Positions 1 to 12,639 are shown, numbered from the stretch's first letter. The stretch: DNA of 64,000 nt from Haberlea rhodopensis (GCA_907163345.1 CAJQUN010000021.1:2418001-2482000); one strand, 5' to 3'. The notes: generated by a model from the sequence alone, not told the origin. Numbers and translations: made by a program.

Positions 1-69
1 CAAAGGGCTAACCCATTCTGGACCCAAGTAGGATTGGGTACCAACAGTAATTGAGTTTGATGACAGGTA

Positions 70-432
70 TTGAAGAAGCAAGTGTCGGACTGGTGCTTAG
101 ACAGTGGATGTTCTCGACACATGACGGGAAACATCGAGCTGCTGTCTGAAATCACAGAATGTGCTGGTCCTAAGATTACTTTCGGGGATAACTCAAAGGG
201 TAAGACAGTGGGCAAGTGTAAGATTGTCCATGGTAATATTATTATTAATGATGTGCTCTTAGTTGAAAATCAATGATGTAATCTGATTAGCATAAGTCAA
301 TTATGTGATAATGGTTATGCTGCAGAATTTCACAAACACACTTGCACTGTCAAATCATCAGATGGTATGACCATGCTTGTACGAATCAAAAATGGGAATA
401 CTTATAAGATTAACTTGAATTACCCAGCCTGA
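70..432 (+). pseudogene. copia pol: aspartic protease and start of GAG-pre-integrase region
   Basis: In frame 1 the translation starts near the copia retropepsin site, with WCLDSGCSRHMTG carrying the catalytic D-S-G. It continues through the beta-rich protease core to a region normally read as ...NLISISQLCDNGY. A TGA at 274-276 interrupts it, and the frame ends with TGA at 430-432. The next part of the polyprotein continues in frame 2 from about 452, so there is also a frameshift near 432-452. In an intact element this segment cleaves the Gag-Pol polyprotein inside the virus-like particle. Both lesions make it non-functional. Confidence 0.85.
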
Positions 433-451
433 TAATCCTACTTGTTTCATT

Positions 452-3214
452 GTGAATAATGATAATAAACACTGGCTATTGCATAAACGCTTGAATCATC
501 TTAACTTTAAGAGTATTTCTAGCCTATGTAAACATGATTTGGTTGTTGGTCTGCCCATGATCAACTTTGCTAAGGATAAGATCTGTGAAGCTTTCCAAAT
601 GGGCAAACAGATCAGATCATCCTTCAAGAACAAGAATGCCAAATCCTCCTCACGTTGCTTAGAACTATTGCATATGGACTTGTTTGGTCCTATACCAATA
701 ACAAGTTTAGGGAGAATGGGGTATACTCTTGTTGTTATTGATGATTACTCACGCTTTACATGGACTATATTTTTGAGCAGTAAAGATCAGACCGGTCCGA
801 AGTTGATCAAGTTGCTGAAACGCGCTCAGAATGAAAGATCATCTAGTATAGATAGGATTCGAAGTGACAAAGGCACTGAATTCTCAAATCAGAATCTTGA
901 ATCCTTTCTAGAAGACCAAGGAATTAAGCATGAATTCTCAGCCGCTCGAACTCCTCAACAAAATGGAGTTGCAGAACGTAGGAACATAACCCTTAAGGAG
1001 GCAGCAAGAACAATGCTTCGTGATTCTGGTATTTCCCAAAAGTTCTGGGCAGAGGCTATAAATACTGCATGCTATACGCAAAATCGATACATGATTAACA
1101 AGAAGCTAAACTTAACACCATATGAAGTATGGACAGGCAAAAAACCGACTATCTCTTACTTTCATGTATTCGGCTGCAAATGTTACGTCCACAACAATGG
1201 TAAGAATCATCTTACAGCATTCGAAGCTAAGTCAGATAATGGAATATTCTTAGGATATTCATCTGTTAGTAAAGCTTATCATGTCTTCAATAATCGAACC
1301 TTAACTGTAGAAGAGTCAGTTCATGTAGTGTTTGATGAATCTTTGTGTATTAAGGACAACAAAGAATTAATTCAAAATCAGATGGAAAATATCCATCTTG
1401 AAGCTAACAGTGATGATGAGATTACAGTTAACAGATCAAGAGACAATCCACCGGAACCTGAAGTACCAGATAGACCAGATCAAGGCACTGAAGTTATTCT
1501 AGATCGAACTGATCCGGAGGTTATGAACTCTAATGTTAAGGCAGATGTTGACAATATCAATGTTGCTACTCCATCTGGGCCAGATGTTCCAGAATCAAGC
1601 TACCGCTGGACAAAGAGGCATCCACCTGATTTAGTGATTGGAAGTCCATCTGCACCCATAAGGACCAGAGGACAGATGATGGATGAGTTCACTCATGCTG
1701 CTTTCATATCTAATCTGGAACCCAAACAGATTAAAGAAGCTTTGACTGATTATAACTGGATAGAGGCCATGCAAGAAGAGCTCAACCAGTTTGAACAAAA
1801 TAAAGTTTGGAGCTTAACTCCCAGACCAAGCGATCTGCCTGTTATTGGAACCAGATGGGTCTTCAGAAACAAGCTAGATGCAGATGGTGTGGTAGTTAGG
1901 AACAAGGCCAGACTGGTTGCACAGGGCTTCAGACAAGAAGAAGGAATCGACTTTGATGAATCCTTTGCACCAGTCGCCAGACTTGAAGCCATCCGAATAT
2001 TTCTTGCATTCGCCGCTTTTAAAGACTTCTAAGTATATCAAATGGACGTGAAGAGTGCATTTCATAATGGTAAACTTCAGGAGGAAGTCTACATCGAGCA
2101 ACCTCATGTATTTCAAAATCACTCGTTTCTAGATCACGTATACCTACTGAATAAAGCAGTATATGGACTGAAACAAGCTCCAAGAGCCTGGTATGATACT
2201 CTGTCTCAATTTCTTCTGGATCATGATTTTCAGATCGGTACAGTAGATAAAACTTTAGTTAAATTTATTAAGGGAGAACATACTTTGTTAGTTCAAATAT
2301 ATGTTGATGATATTATTTTTGGGTCAACTAACCCCAAACTCTGCGAGAAATTCTCTAAGTTAATGCAGGGACAGTTTGAGATGAGTATGATGGGAGAACT
2401 GTCATTCTTCCTGGGTCTCCAAGTCAAACAGCTCAGCAATGGTATTTTCATCAATCAAACCAAGTATACCAAAGAGCTACTCAAAAGATTCGGAATGGAG
2501 ACTTGCTCAATTGCGTCAACTCCAATGAGTCCATCAATCATGCTAGAAAAAGACGAAGGGGGAACGACAGTTGAGGTAACAATGTATCCAGCGAGCCGGC
2601 CTGATATTATGTTTTCAGTCTGCATGTGCGCTAGATTTCAATCTGATCCTAAGCAAACCCACTTTATTGCTGCTAAACCTAGTCTTAAATACTTGAAAGG
2701 ATCTCAGAATGTTGGTCTCTGGTATCCCAAAGATCCAAATTTTAACTTAATTGGATATTCAGACGCTGACTATGCAGGGTGTAAGATCGATCGCAAGAGC
2801 ACAAGTGGAACTTGTCAATTTCTAGGTGAAAGATTGATCTCGTGGTTTAGCAAGAAGCAAACATCTATTGCCACATCTATAGCTGGGGCAGAATATCTTG
2901 CCGCTGGAAGCTGTTGCGCTCAAATGCTCTGGGTTTAACATCAGCTCAGAGACTATGGCATTCAAGCTACTGAGTCTCCGATTTTCTGCGACAACACAAG
3001 TGCAATTGCTATAACGTATAATCCAGTCTTGCACTCTCGAACGAAGCATCTTGATATCAGACATCATTTTGTTCAAGATCATGTTGGCAAAAAGGAGATT
3101 CGGATCGAGTATATTTCAACAGACCAGCAAGCCGCGGACATCTTCATTAAACCACTCCCTGAGGCTAAGTTTAATTACTTTCGTCAAAGTCTTGGTTTAA
3201 TAGATTTATCTTAA
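452..3214 (+). pseudogene. copia pol: integrase, reverse transcriptase, RNase H
   Basis: One frame runs from 452 to 3214 with two nonsense codons, TAA at 2030-2032 and TAA at 2936-2938. The GAG-pre-integrase zinc site keeps H11, H16 and C45, but the last cysteine is F48. The integrase catalytic triad is present as D76, D139 and E175 of the first segment, a D-D-35-E spacing. The RT has QMDVKSAF and the YVDD active site at 2300-2311. The normal linker of about a dozen residues before ASRPDI is missing near 2580, probably an in-frame deletion. RNase H motifs GYSDADYAG and KTSxAxSxAEAEY-like residues follow, ending QAADIFIKPL. Bases 3215-3610 are a non-coding spacer before the next ORF. Confidence 0.92.
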
Positions 3215-3610
3215 TGTGTTTGGCGTTTGCTTAATTTTGTTTTAAAGAATTAGTGTTAGCACAGATCGATAATACAATGGTCAGAAAGACATAGAACGGT
3301 CCGGACTTTCAGACCGATCTCTGTCGATCTGATATTATCCTGTGTTCTTTTTTAAAGCACTAGCAGTCTTTAACATAGTAGTATTTTTAACAGCCCGGAC
3401 TGATCAAAATTTAACCGCCTTACTTTTCTCTCATCTTGTCCGTTAAAATTTGAATTCTTAAATATCAGTCATCGAGATACAGACACCTGTCCAATATCTC
3501 CTATTGAACAGGCTGCACATTTCGTTTAGAATTCACTCTTTACAAATTACTGCTGTCTGTTCATATCTTCAAATCCTTCCATCTTCCCTACTTTCATAAC
3601 ACTTACTCAA

Positions 3611-6087
3611 ATGGCAACTATCACTCACAACTCTTTGTCTGTTGAGTTTGATACGATTTACAGGGCTGAAGATCCAGAGATGGTGTCAATGTTCAAATCC
3701 TTGGAATCTTCAGGATTAAGGAATTTTCTGGAATGTGGTACGGTGGTTTACGAATCGTAGATTAAAGAGCTGTTCGCCAACGCTGTTTCCCGCAAGACGT
3801 ACATCTCTACTTCCATCAAGGGAAAATCCATCGACATTTCTCAGACGGCGCTATCAAAGACCTTTGGACTTCCTACCACCGGAATGTCCGATTTTGGTCA
3901 CATATCTCAGGCCACCCTTGAAAACTTTCAGGGCCGAGTATCAATTTTTGGACAGAATCTGCAGCCTTCATTCAAGAAGAAAGAAATGATGTTCCACTTT
4001 CAGGTTCTGTGTGATATCGTTGGCAAGCCACTGCTGGGCAAGGCTGGAAGCTATGATACAGTAACCTCTGAGGAATTCAGAGCAATGGCTGCTATCCATT
4101 CCGGACTGAAGATGAACTGGTCCGCTATTTTTTTTGAAGTTCTGCTAGAAACAGTTATTGCAGCAAAACAGGTTGTCTGCTTCACTGTTCTACTCAGCAA
4201 GCTTTTGGAGTCGATGGACATCGAGCTGGGGAAGCCATCAGCACTCAATACCTTCAAAATCCTTAACCCCAAGGGATTGTCATTACTTAAGTCCAAAGGT
4301 GCTCCCCCCACTCCTTCTGATCTGTTGGCTGTAAAGATCGAAATTGGACAGGAACAGGCTGCTGAAAGAAAGACTGGAGTTAAGCCCAAACTGACAGTCC
4401 AGACTGACTCAGATGAAACTCACTCTGCCTCTACTACTTCATCCCCAGCCAAACCTCCTCCAACGAAGCCACGAACCCAGATCACCAAGCCACTGTCAAC
4501 CTTAAACCCCGAACCCATATCCATCTTACCTTCAACAAAAGTCACCACTGCATCCCAAGCTCCAACAAAAAAAACCCAAGCTCCAACACCAAAAACCCAA
4601 ACTCCACCTCAACCATCCAAAACTCAACCGTACAAAGCTCCAACCACTGCACCCAAGGTCACTATCCGCGTCCCCTCCACTATCCCTGTGGTCAAGGGAA
4701 TTGTTATTAAAAAACTGGGTGACTACACCCTATCAGGGATTACGCCCTCGTCTGATGTTGGAAAAGGCAAAGCTGTCTTAACTGAGCCTGTCTCTTCCAA
4801 GCCTAAGTCTGCCGCTCAAACCTCAATTGACATTGCCATGGAAGATATAGAAGACAAAGTGCAGGAGCTTACAGTAGTATTGATGAATGGGTCGAATACA
4901 GAACGGTCAACCACTTTAGTCTGTTCTTCGGCAAGCTCAAACGGCTCCATAAAATGGAACAAGAAATCCTGAAAGGGACAGAAACCAATGACGTGCGGAT
5001 TGCGGTACATCGCAAGGAGTTGTTCAGAGTTAATCACAGAATAAGGCTGGCAAACTTGCTTATCACAGCCAAAAAGGCGAATTTTGATGCCACCAGCCCG
5101 ACTGCCAAGGATGACGGTGCGGTCATTGCTCAGCTGGAGATGGACATTCTCACTCTCCACATGGCTGTTCGCATGCAACGTGAGAGGCTCAACATATCAA
5201 CTCCGGTTCCCAGTCCAGATCACCCAACTGCAAGCAAGACTGTGGCTGAGCCAATCTCTGAGCCACCTATTTCTGAGACAGTGGCGCCGCCACTGACCAA
5301 TGCTCCGTCTGCTGCAGAGACTGAGGCAATGGATGTCTTGCTGGAATCTCCAACAACTTCCATTCTGTTTGCATCTTCAGTCTCAAATATTCAGACCAGC
5401 ACACTAGACGCACCTCCGACAGTTGTCTCACCAGACTTTGTCGATCCGGATCTAGTTGTGTGAACAATAGTTGCAGCTATACAGGTTGAGGAGCCTACTA
5501 GACCTATCACTCTTCCAGATCAGTCTGCTGCAAATTTGGCTTTTGTGCAAGAGTTTTCTACGGATTTAGTCAAATTGATCCGATCCGATATACGCCAATC
5601 TGCTGATTCTACAATCGTACCGATTGAGGCAGCAATTGATCTGACTACGTCACCTACTGATCACTCCCTAGACCATCCCACTGACGAAGCTTCATCTCTC
5701 GCCAAGTCCCTTCACGAACTCTCTGAAAACTGTCTCTCTCTCTCAACGAGTAAGAGAAGTTCATCAAAGCCAAAGGATTACGCATTTGGACTTTGAATCT
5801 TTCAGAGACAAGATGACGGCAAGCATCATCAGTATTTAGCGTGGACTGAATGATTTGTTCTCTCAGCAAGCTTCATACAAGAACAGCCTGAGAAAAGAAC
5901 AGATCGAGCTAGCTACTGAAGTTAAAACTACAGTTGCCAAATCCCTCCTTACTCAAGACACTCGCATGGATGCTATTGCGCTCAGCTTACGTAGTTCGTA
6001 GATTTCCTTCAGGAGATTGCTGCTGACAAAAAGGGGGAAAAGAAGAAGGAATTCAACCCAGCTCAGCAGTCCCCAGCGAAGAAGTAG
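3611..6087 (+). pseudogene. extra 3' ORF of the copia element (broken)
   Basis: An ORF starts at ATG 3611, is stopped by TAG at 3758-3760, and continues in the same frame to 4972. It then goes on in frame 1 (frameshift near 4880) with TGA at 5461-5463, and matching text runs to TAG 6085-6087. The first 250 or so codons are globular, with a GKSIDIS...LSKTFGLP segment. That resembles the 'putative plant transposon protein' domain found in many plant retroelements (family assignment from memory). The middle is rich in Pro, Thr, Ser and Lys, and the C-terminal part is Lys-rich. It sits between RNase H and the polypurine tract, where Sireviruses carry their so-called envelope-like ORF. I see no convincing signal peptide or membrane segment, so an envelope role is not supported here. 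Confidence 0.7.
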
Positions 6088-6350
6088 ATACCAGTCTGAA
6101 TGAACTTTGACATATAAATTTATTCATCAGACTTATCAATAAAATCAAAGTCTTTCAATCGCATATCTGAGTCTTATTCATTTTTTTGGAAGAGTTCATT
6201 TATTTTGAACAAAACGACATAATCGATCTGAACTACAACTTCCAGTGTTCATTTATTTTTAACAAGAAGATTTAATCGATCTGAAAGAATACCCTTCAAA
6301 GAATTAAAAGACTTTATAAGAGGACATAGAAGCTAGGTTTTGTCATCATC

Positions 6351-6364
6351 AAAAAGGGGGAATT
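6351..6364 (+). other. polypurine tract of copia element
   Basis: The run AAAAAGGGGGAATTT lies directly before the TG of the 3' LTR at 6365. In LTR retrotransposons this RNase H-resistant purine run primes plus-strand DNA synthesis. Its position fixes the LTR start. Confidence 0.85.
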
Positions 6365-7404
6365 TGTTAGTTCCGGATTTTAAAGATGACAAAACAGACC
6401 AGACCGATCGAGCCATGAAAAAACAGATCAGACCGATATAGTCTATTGCAAAATCAGAACGGGTCGATGCAAACCAGTCTGACCAGATCGAAGCACAGAT
6501 CAGCTCAATGAAGATCAGATCAGAACAGACGAAGTTAAGTAAGCTTCGTCCTTCAGAAAAAGAACAAGGACTGAAGATTACCTTAATGGTAAATAGACAA
6601 AGGAGAGTCTACCTGACAAACTCCGAAAGCACAGACCAGAAGGGAAATTGCCTAAAAGAAGAAGACTGAAGCTTGTTCAGAGAATGAACAGAGTCAAGAG
6701 TTGCACAGAAAAGGAAATAGTGTCCTTGGTATAAACGACTAAATAAGGATGCAACTAAGGTACTCGAAAGGAGACTTTTACTGATCAATCAAGAAACAAA
6801 ACAACACAAGCTTACAAGTCAAAACACTTGAGCAGAACTGTCGCTGAAAGATATTCATCTTACCAGTCTGCTCAAAGTTTTCATAAGCACATCGTATTGT
6901 AATATTTGATCATATAAAGGATCATTTTGTGTGTAGATAAATTCACCATGTCTTTTGTATTTGTACTAAGATAGAAGAGTGAGATTCAATTGTAACTGTC
7001 AGACAGATTGTGTCTGAACAGATTGAGAGACTAGGAGTTTCAGTCTGGTAGTGGGGTAAATCCAGCTGAATCGGGGTTGTACAAGTAGTTGTATTACTCA
7101 AAGTCTTCTAGTGAATCCTTCCTTGATTGGAAGAAGGGGAGACGTAGAAGGATTTGCCTTCGAACTTCCAGAAACACATCTTGTCTATTTAGATTCTGTA
7201 TTGCGTTACATTTTATACCCATCAAGCCGTTCTTACTAGCCAAGAACAGACCGTGTCTGCACTCTCATATTCAGTGGTCTGTTCTGCTTAAAGGTTGATT
7301 GAGAACCAGATTTCACTCACTAACCTGAGAGAAATCAATAAGGATTAATTTTTAAAAGGAGTGTTCATTCACCCCCCTCTAAACACTCCAGTCCGATCCT
7401 AACA
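6365..7404 (+). repeat. 3' LTR of the copia element (1040 bp)
   Basis: It starts TGTTAG and ends CTAACA, a short terminal inverted repeat, and follows the polypurine tract directly. Its 5' half repeats CAGACCGATC-like words many times. A possible TATA-like stretch with ACATATAAAGGATC lies near 6910. There is no partner LTR in the window for dating. Confidence 0.8.
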
Positions 7405-7471
7405 GCCTTGAATGGCTAATGTCATGATTGTGAAATGCACTTGAATAGGCAAAATTTGGGGTCATCACAAC

Positions 7472-8770
7472 CTTGGTATTTATAGAAGTCTGGAGGATGT
7501 GAAATACGGACTTCAAGCCTTGTTATAATCAGACATCATTTCATGCGTCCTCTTTCTTGTTTGGTTTCTTGTGGTCCCTTCTACTTTCGGCAGAAGAGGT
7601 TGTTCTACCATCTTGTTTTCTTTTGATAATGGTAATGGTCGTCGTCTGAGTCACATGCCTCTTGTCTCCCTATGGTCCCTGGAAATTTGGTTTTTGCGGT
7701 CCGCGTGGGAATCTTCTACGTTTTTCTGGTCCCGCTTTGTCTTCTTTCTTATGGCCCCTCTTGACAAGGAATCCTTTCCCGAACAGTGGTTCTTTTTGCT
7801 CTGGGCAGCTCGGGCTGATGTAATCCTGCCATCTTCCAACATTATCCCACAATATTTGCCTTTTCTTTTCAAAGATTTCATTGGCAAATTTCGTAGTGTG
7901 GCTTGTCATGACGTTAACCATGAATGACCTGTTTGCAGTTTTCTGGAAAATTTTGAACGGGTACTTGGCTATGTCCATCTCGGTGAGACAGACCCTTATT
8001 TGGTCCATCACCTTACAGTTAGGCCTTATTAACTTCATGAAATAGAAGCTGTGATGAAGGCCTTTTCCTGTAACTTCTGGGGCTGCAATTAGGAATTTTA
8101 GCTCCAGAACATCTCATCATCCAAGTGTATGATTATTTTGCCATGAGTCATACACTCCTTCGTAGATTCAATCCGGTAATTTCATGATTTCCGGAAAACT
8201 TGGCGTTGTGGTAAAGAATGAGGCTAGAAAGCCAAAATCAAACATTCACGAACACTTTCTGGATTGACATCAGGATGCATCCACATTCTTGGGTATTTTC
8301 CTGACCAGTCTGCTGTTATTTTTCCAGGAATTACACACACTCTTGTATAAAGTTTCTCCCATGTTCTTTGATATCATTTCCAAAAAAATTGACAATATTA
8401 ACATTAAACTTGCCCGCCGATGGCCTAAGATTAATCTCTCCATCTTTAACCCCTGAGGTGCTGGGTTGGCTTGATTCTTCAGATATCCTAGACACCTGAG
8501 AATCAATTTTTCCTTCTGTATTTTCCTCGAAAGGATCAATACTAGGACCCGTAGTGGTGGTACTTGAATCCATCACACCGGTTGATGAGCCTGGCTCTAT
8601 GAAACATGAATTTAGCTTCACTATTGAAGCATCCCGTCGGAGGGGAATATAAAGATTGTCCCATAAACAGGTGTGAGCCTGCATGATAGCCTTCATAGCC
8701 TGTTGGACCTTCGTGAGATCCAGTTTCAGCACTTGACCCGCGACCTAGGAATTTATCACAAGGCCATTAA
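7472..8770 (-). pseudogene. endogenous caulimovirid fragment: second ORF and promoter
   Basis: This stretch aligns throughout with 12461-13890, the end of the large endogenous pararetrovirus. It includes the coding region of the virus second ORF (minus strand, at least two frames) and the TATA motif just beyond it. The conserved C-terminal part contains CPEQK and basic residues. Homology stops near 8770 on the right and near 7472 on the left, close to the copia LTR. Nucleotide differences and separate indels show that it is an independent or long-diverged copy, not a recent duplicate. No RT remains here, so family assignment rests on the larger copy. Confidence 0.7.
7478..7484 (-). promoter_or_regulatory. 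TATA box of the caulimovirid fragment
   Basis: TATAAAT on the minus strand inside CTTCTATAAATACC, identical in context to 12467-12473. In caulimovirids the full-length-transcript promoter follows the last ORF, which fits this position. Confidence 0.5.
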
Positions 8771-10047
8771 TATATGAAATTTACATGTGCAAGTTTATCA
8801 TAAATTAGATAAGAAATACAATACGTTTGAGACCAATTGATGAAATATATGTGGATTGTGCTCCTAGGGTCTCGAGGAGAAATACTAACTTAAAATTAAA
8901 ACACAACATATTTTAAATAAAAAACGTAAACTAATATATCAATTATTTTATCAATTATTTTAGACAAATCATATTGACTTGATCTATAAATAGGATCTAA
9001 ACCGGGTTTATACAAATATTTTCCGGGTTGTGAGTAGGACACCATCTGGCTTTGATACCATATCAAGTTTTTTGTAGTTTTTTTTTTAAAAAAAACTCGA
9101 GCTTGATCAATGGAAGTGTCTGAAAACACTACATATTTTTAACAATTAACGCTTGAGTTGCTGCATCGTGCTTGACCGAGGTTGCTGCTCATAATTTTTC
9201 ATGTAGTAAAATGGGATTTCTTAATTATTTGATTAAGAAAATAAGATTCAATCAAATACTTTGACAATGTATGGTAATATCACAATCTCAAATGGGAGGG
9301 ACCACCATTGGCAATTATTGTCGATGGATTTCGATAATCATAAATGAGGAATATAAACGATACTAACTCGTTTGTCGGATTGAATAACCGGGTTAAGATT
9401 ACGTCGTTGTTTTGGACAATTTTTCTTGCCCGAAGCGTCAATACAATCACTAGGAAGTGTATTATGTTTGCGCAATCCAAGAACCTCAAAGAATATGTAA
9501 ATTTGATGTTTGAAATGGTAAAACTAAGTGCCAATTTTGGGCTAATTTTCCATACTAAAATTGCACAATGAATTGTTTGTGTTAGTCTTTTGAAATGTTA
9601 GTTATATCCCATACAAAATAATGGGAGGTCATGTAGGAGTTACATAGGAGTTGGATAGTAAAACTACTCCCTCCAAATTTCATTTCAAAACTAATTGGCC
9701 GACCAACCGTTTCCTTTATTTCCAACAATTTTAAATTAGAAAATCATATAATATACTAAAAGTTTTTTTTAAAATTATTACGAGGGATAAGTTCTCGAAA
9801 ATGAGACTTCCTGTAAATGCAGGTACAACATGCCTCTGGGTTGGCCTATAATATAATAAATGTTGAAGTGTGACATCAAATGTTCAATTTTAGATGAAGT
9901 TTCTATCAAAATATATGGATTAAAATAACACTTAATTTTAAATTACTTTTTCTAACTAATTAATTTGAGTAAAATAAATGAATATTAACACATTCGGCAT
10001 TCATTCAACAGAGTAGATTTCTACGACATGGTCATAAAAGTTTTAAA

Positions 10048-10114
<67 letters not shown>

Positions 10115-11487
10115 CTTGGGAGAAGCAAATATTTTTAACAGGACTCGAACTCAAGTTCGTTTCAAAGAGAATAAGAGAGAGACAACCAGTCTGACTAGCA
10201 CAGATCTGTCGCTCAATGGTATATTCTGAATACCAAAAATAGATATTTTTAAAAAATAAACACCCATACGCGCGCGTGAATTTCATTTTCATCCACAAAT
10301 TTAATAACTGATTGTTACTTCAAACTCATTTCCATATTTTTTTAGTTAATTTACTCCCATCCTTCTAGTTAGTCTCCAACATAAACTACCAACAAAAAAT
10401 TAATTTCTGGTTTTATATTCCAACCGCGACTAAGCACTTTAATCCCTAAAAAATAAAATAAAAAATCTTGTTAAAAGTTAGATATTTAATCATATAAAAT
10501 AAGAATGATCGCTATTAATGAATTTGTAACTCTCCAAAAAGCACCTACTATAATTATTTTTAATTTTAAAATAAATAAAATATATTTATCTGTACTATCT
10601 GTATTATCTAAAATACTATACTATATTTTAAAGTGTGAGGATAGTAGAGTAACTATCTTGGTGAATCATTTTTCATAATTCAAATATTACCCCTCATGTT
10701 ATGTTATGCCATTTTTTTGTATTTCAAGAATATCATCGCATACAAAAAATAATCAATCAATCTAAATAATAAAACACAAGCTTCATTGATAATTTAAAAA
10801 TATAAACAATTTGAATAAATAAAAAACCAAAAAAACTATTATATTTTAAAATTTAAATTAAGACAAAAAAGTTACTAAAAAATAAAGTATTTTTTATAAA
10901 TATTTATTGTAATAAAAGAATATATTATATAAAATAATCGATTATATATGCATGCAACTCGTGTCGCTAGTATTGATAACTTGATGTTGCATTTGAAATT
11001 TTAGGACTGAGGTCGAAAAGTAGATACTTGGGAAATTTTTGGAAGCAAGCATAAGCACGAAGCCGTGCGCAGGACCGATGCTGTAAAGTAGGTCCAAAAT
11101 GTACGCATTCAACGAGGCGTGGTGGCTAGCAATCATATTTTGCATTCCAAGCCCATCCACGATTTGGACCACAGTCGGGTCCATAGACCAACATTCCGGT
11201 ATTCAAGTTTGACTAGTCGAACCACAGGCTCCCGCGGAGTTGCAGTCTTGTTTCAACCACGACTGACTGATCAGGGGTGTTTTAGAATTTTGGTCGGAGG
11301 ACAAAAATATTAAAAAATTGGAAAAATATTTTATCTTTTCGCCCTAATTAATTGGACTTATTGGGCCAAGAACAACCCAATAGTCTTTTAAGATCAATTA
11401 AAAAATAGTACTCTAGACTCTGGATGACATTTTGGAAGGCCCCAATTGTATTATGGCCCAATTGGATGACATAATTAGTAAATTAAA
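8771..11487. other. AT-rich intergenic DNA, no gene recognised
   Basis: No coding frame resembling a known family was seen. It holds a (TA)n run at 10049-10111 and A/T-rich sequence typical of plant intergenic DNA. Near 9050 a CTTTGATACCATATC stretch resembles a decayed tRNA-Met primer site, but no LTR could be matched to it. A more GC-rich patch at 10940-11300 has an 80-codon open frame on the minus strand that I do not recognise. Confidence 0.6.
10049..10111. repeat. (TA)n microsatellite
   Basis: Uninterrupted alternating TA for about 63 bp. It is likely polymorphic in length. Confidence 0.97.
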
Positions 11488-11545
11488 GGGAAAATTACGG
11501 GCCGATACCCTTTCCTGAAAATTAATTCATCCTAGTCTAGCTAAA
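11488..11545 (+). repeat. orphan terminal repeat of a Mutator-like element
   Basis: GGGAAAATTACGGGCCGATA, then CATCCTAGTCTAG further on, closely matches the inverted right end of the foldback element at 51115-53035. No matching opposite end was found within several kilobases, so this is either a truncated element or its other end has diverged. The rest of 11546-12440 shows no gene. Its last few hundred bases probably belong to the virus leader next to the TATA box at 12467. Confidence 0.5.
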
Positions 11546-12463
11546 AACATTAGTTCATCTAGGTTCATTATTGGTTGAAATGACTTTAATAACCCTATAA
11601 GGTCCATTTGGTCCAAGTGGTTCATGCGATCCAACCAACTCTTAATAAAATTGCATTCTTAACCCTAAGAAAATGTTTAAAGAACAAATATGCATCTATA
11701 TACTATTTTTCATCTTCTTTATCCTAATATTCATCGAATAATAGCATTTATGAACATGAGATCCTTCAGTTTCTGTCATCTCGGGTGAACCCAAGAGCAT
11801 ACTTTTGCAAAGGACTCATTGTTCATATAATGTTCTTCTAATTATAATTCAAAACCCAATTTGAAGATCATGTTAAAAAATAAATAACAGGCCCATCATA
11901 CTTCCGTATTACAATAAAATTTTAACAAACTGAAATATACCATTTTGATCATAACGGCACTGGGTGAGGTGGGTCGCAAAGCCACCAGTCGAAAACGTAC
12001 TGCCTCCAGACTGTTTTACAAATGGCTCCTCACCATCCAACCTCAGCTCATAGGCGAGGTTAGTCTGCCAGTTATCCGACTCCTTCAGAAACCGTACAGC
12101 ACAGCCCTAATTCGTTTTCTACCTTAGGGCGTAAGGTATAATCAAGATATAAAAAAAGATTTAAAGAAATCTGAGGGATAGATGGGCAACAACCTTATTT
12201 TTATTCTGGAATACTTATAATATCTATTACATTAAAACGTCACCTTTTGGGAGGAGACGGGCTTCTTTAGCCTTTCATATATATGATGATTGACTTAAGA
12301 ACACATAAACTAAAACAGAACAATATTACAAATGATTACAAAAGAAAGAAAAGAAATATTACCAAGCTACGAATGTTGAACAATTACAAAGCTTGGAGAC
12401 TCTAATATTTATTTTCAGAAAACTATGGAGAATTTTCGATGTTCTTAGCTTCCTGAATGCCTT

Positions 12464-12474
12464 GGTATTTATAG
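12464..12474 (-). promoter_or_regulatory. TATA box of endogenous caulimovirid
   Basis: CTATAAATACC on the minus strand, about 170 bp beyond the end of the second ORF. The same motif and flanks occur at 7478-7484. Conservation in both copies supports a pararetroviral pregenomic-RNA promoter. Confidence 0.55.
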
Positions 12475-12639
12475 AAGTCTGGAGGTGGATGTGAAATCCG
12501 GACTTCAAATCTTGTTTATCATTAGACTCCATTGCATGCGTCTTCTTTCTTGTTTGGTATCTTGTGGTCCCTTTGACTTTCGGCCGAAGAGGCTGTCCTA
12601 CCATTTTGTTCTCTTTTTATAATGGTAGTGGTCTTTGTC

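Larger units (their letters stand above)
1..7404 (+). mobile_element. Ty1/copia retrotransposon, Sirevirus-like, 5' end outside window
   Basis: The order protease, GAG-pre-integrase, integrase, RT, RNase H is the copia order. It is followed by an extra long ORF, a polypurine tract and one LTR ending TG...CA at 6365-7404. The 5' LTR and gag lie left of the window. An additional ORF behind pol and repeated purine runs ahead of the 3' LTR (a second AAAAAGGGGGAAAA run at 6029) are known Sirevirus traits, so that lineage is inferred. The reading frames carry several nonsense codons and frameshifts, so this copy is dead. The 5 bp after the LTR are GCCTT; the matching duplication cannot be checked because the other end is missing. 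Confidence 0.9.

Noticed and set aside
10942..11184. 80-codon minus-strand frame (DPTVVQIVDGLGMQN...) as a gene
   Set aside because: No recognisable family, no neighbouring exons with splice sites found; left as unassigned.
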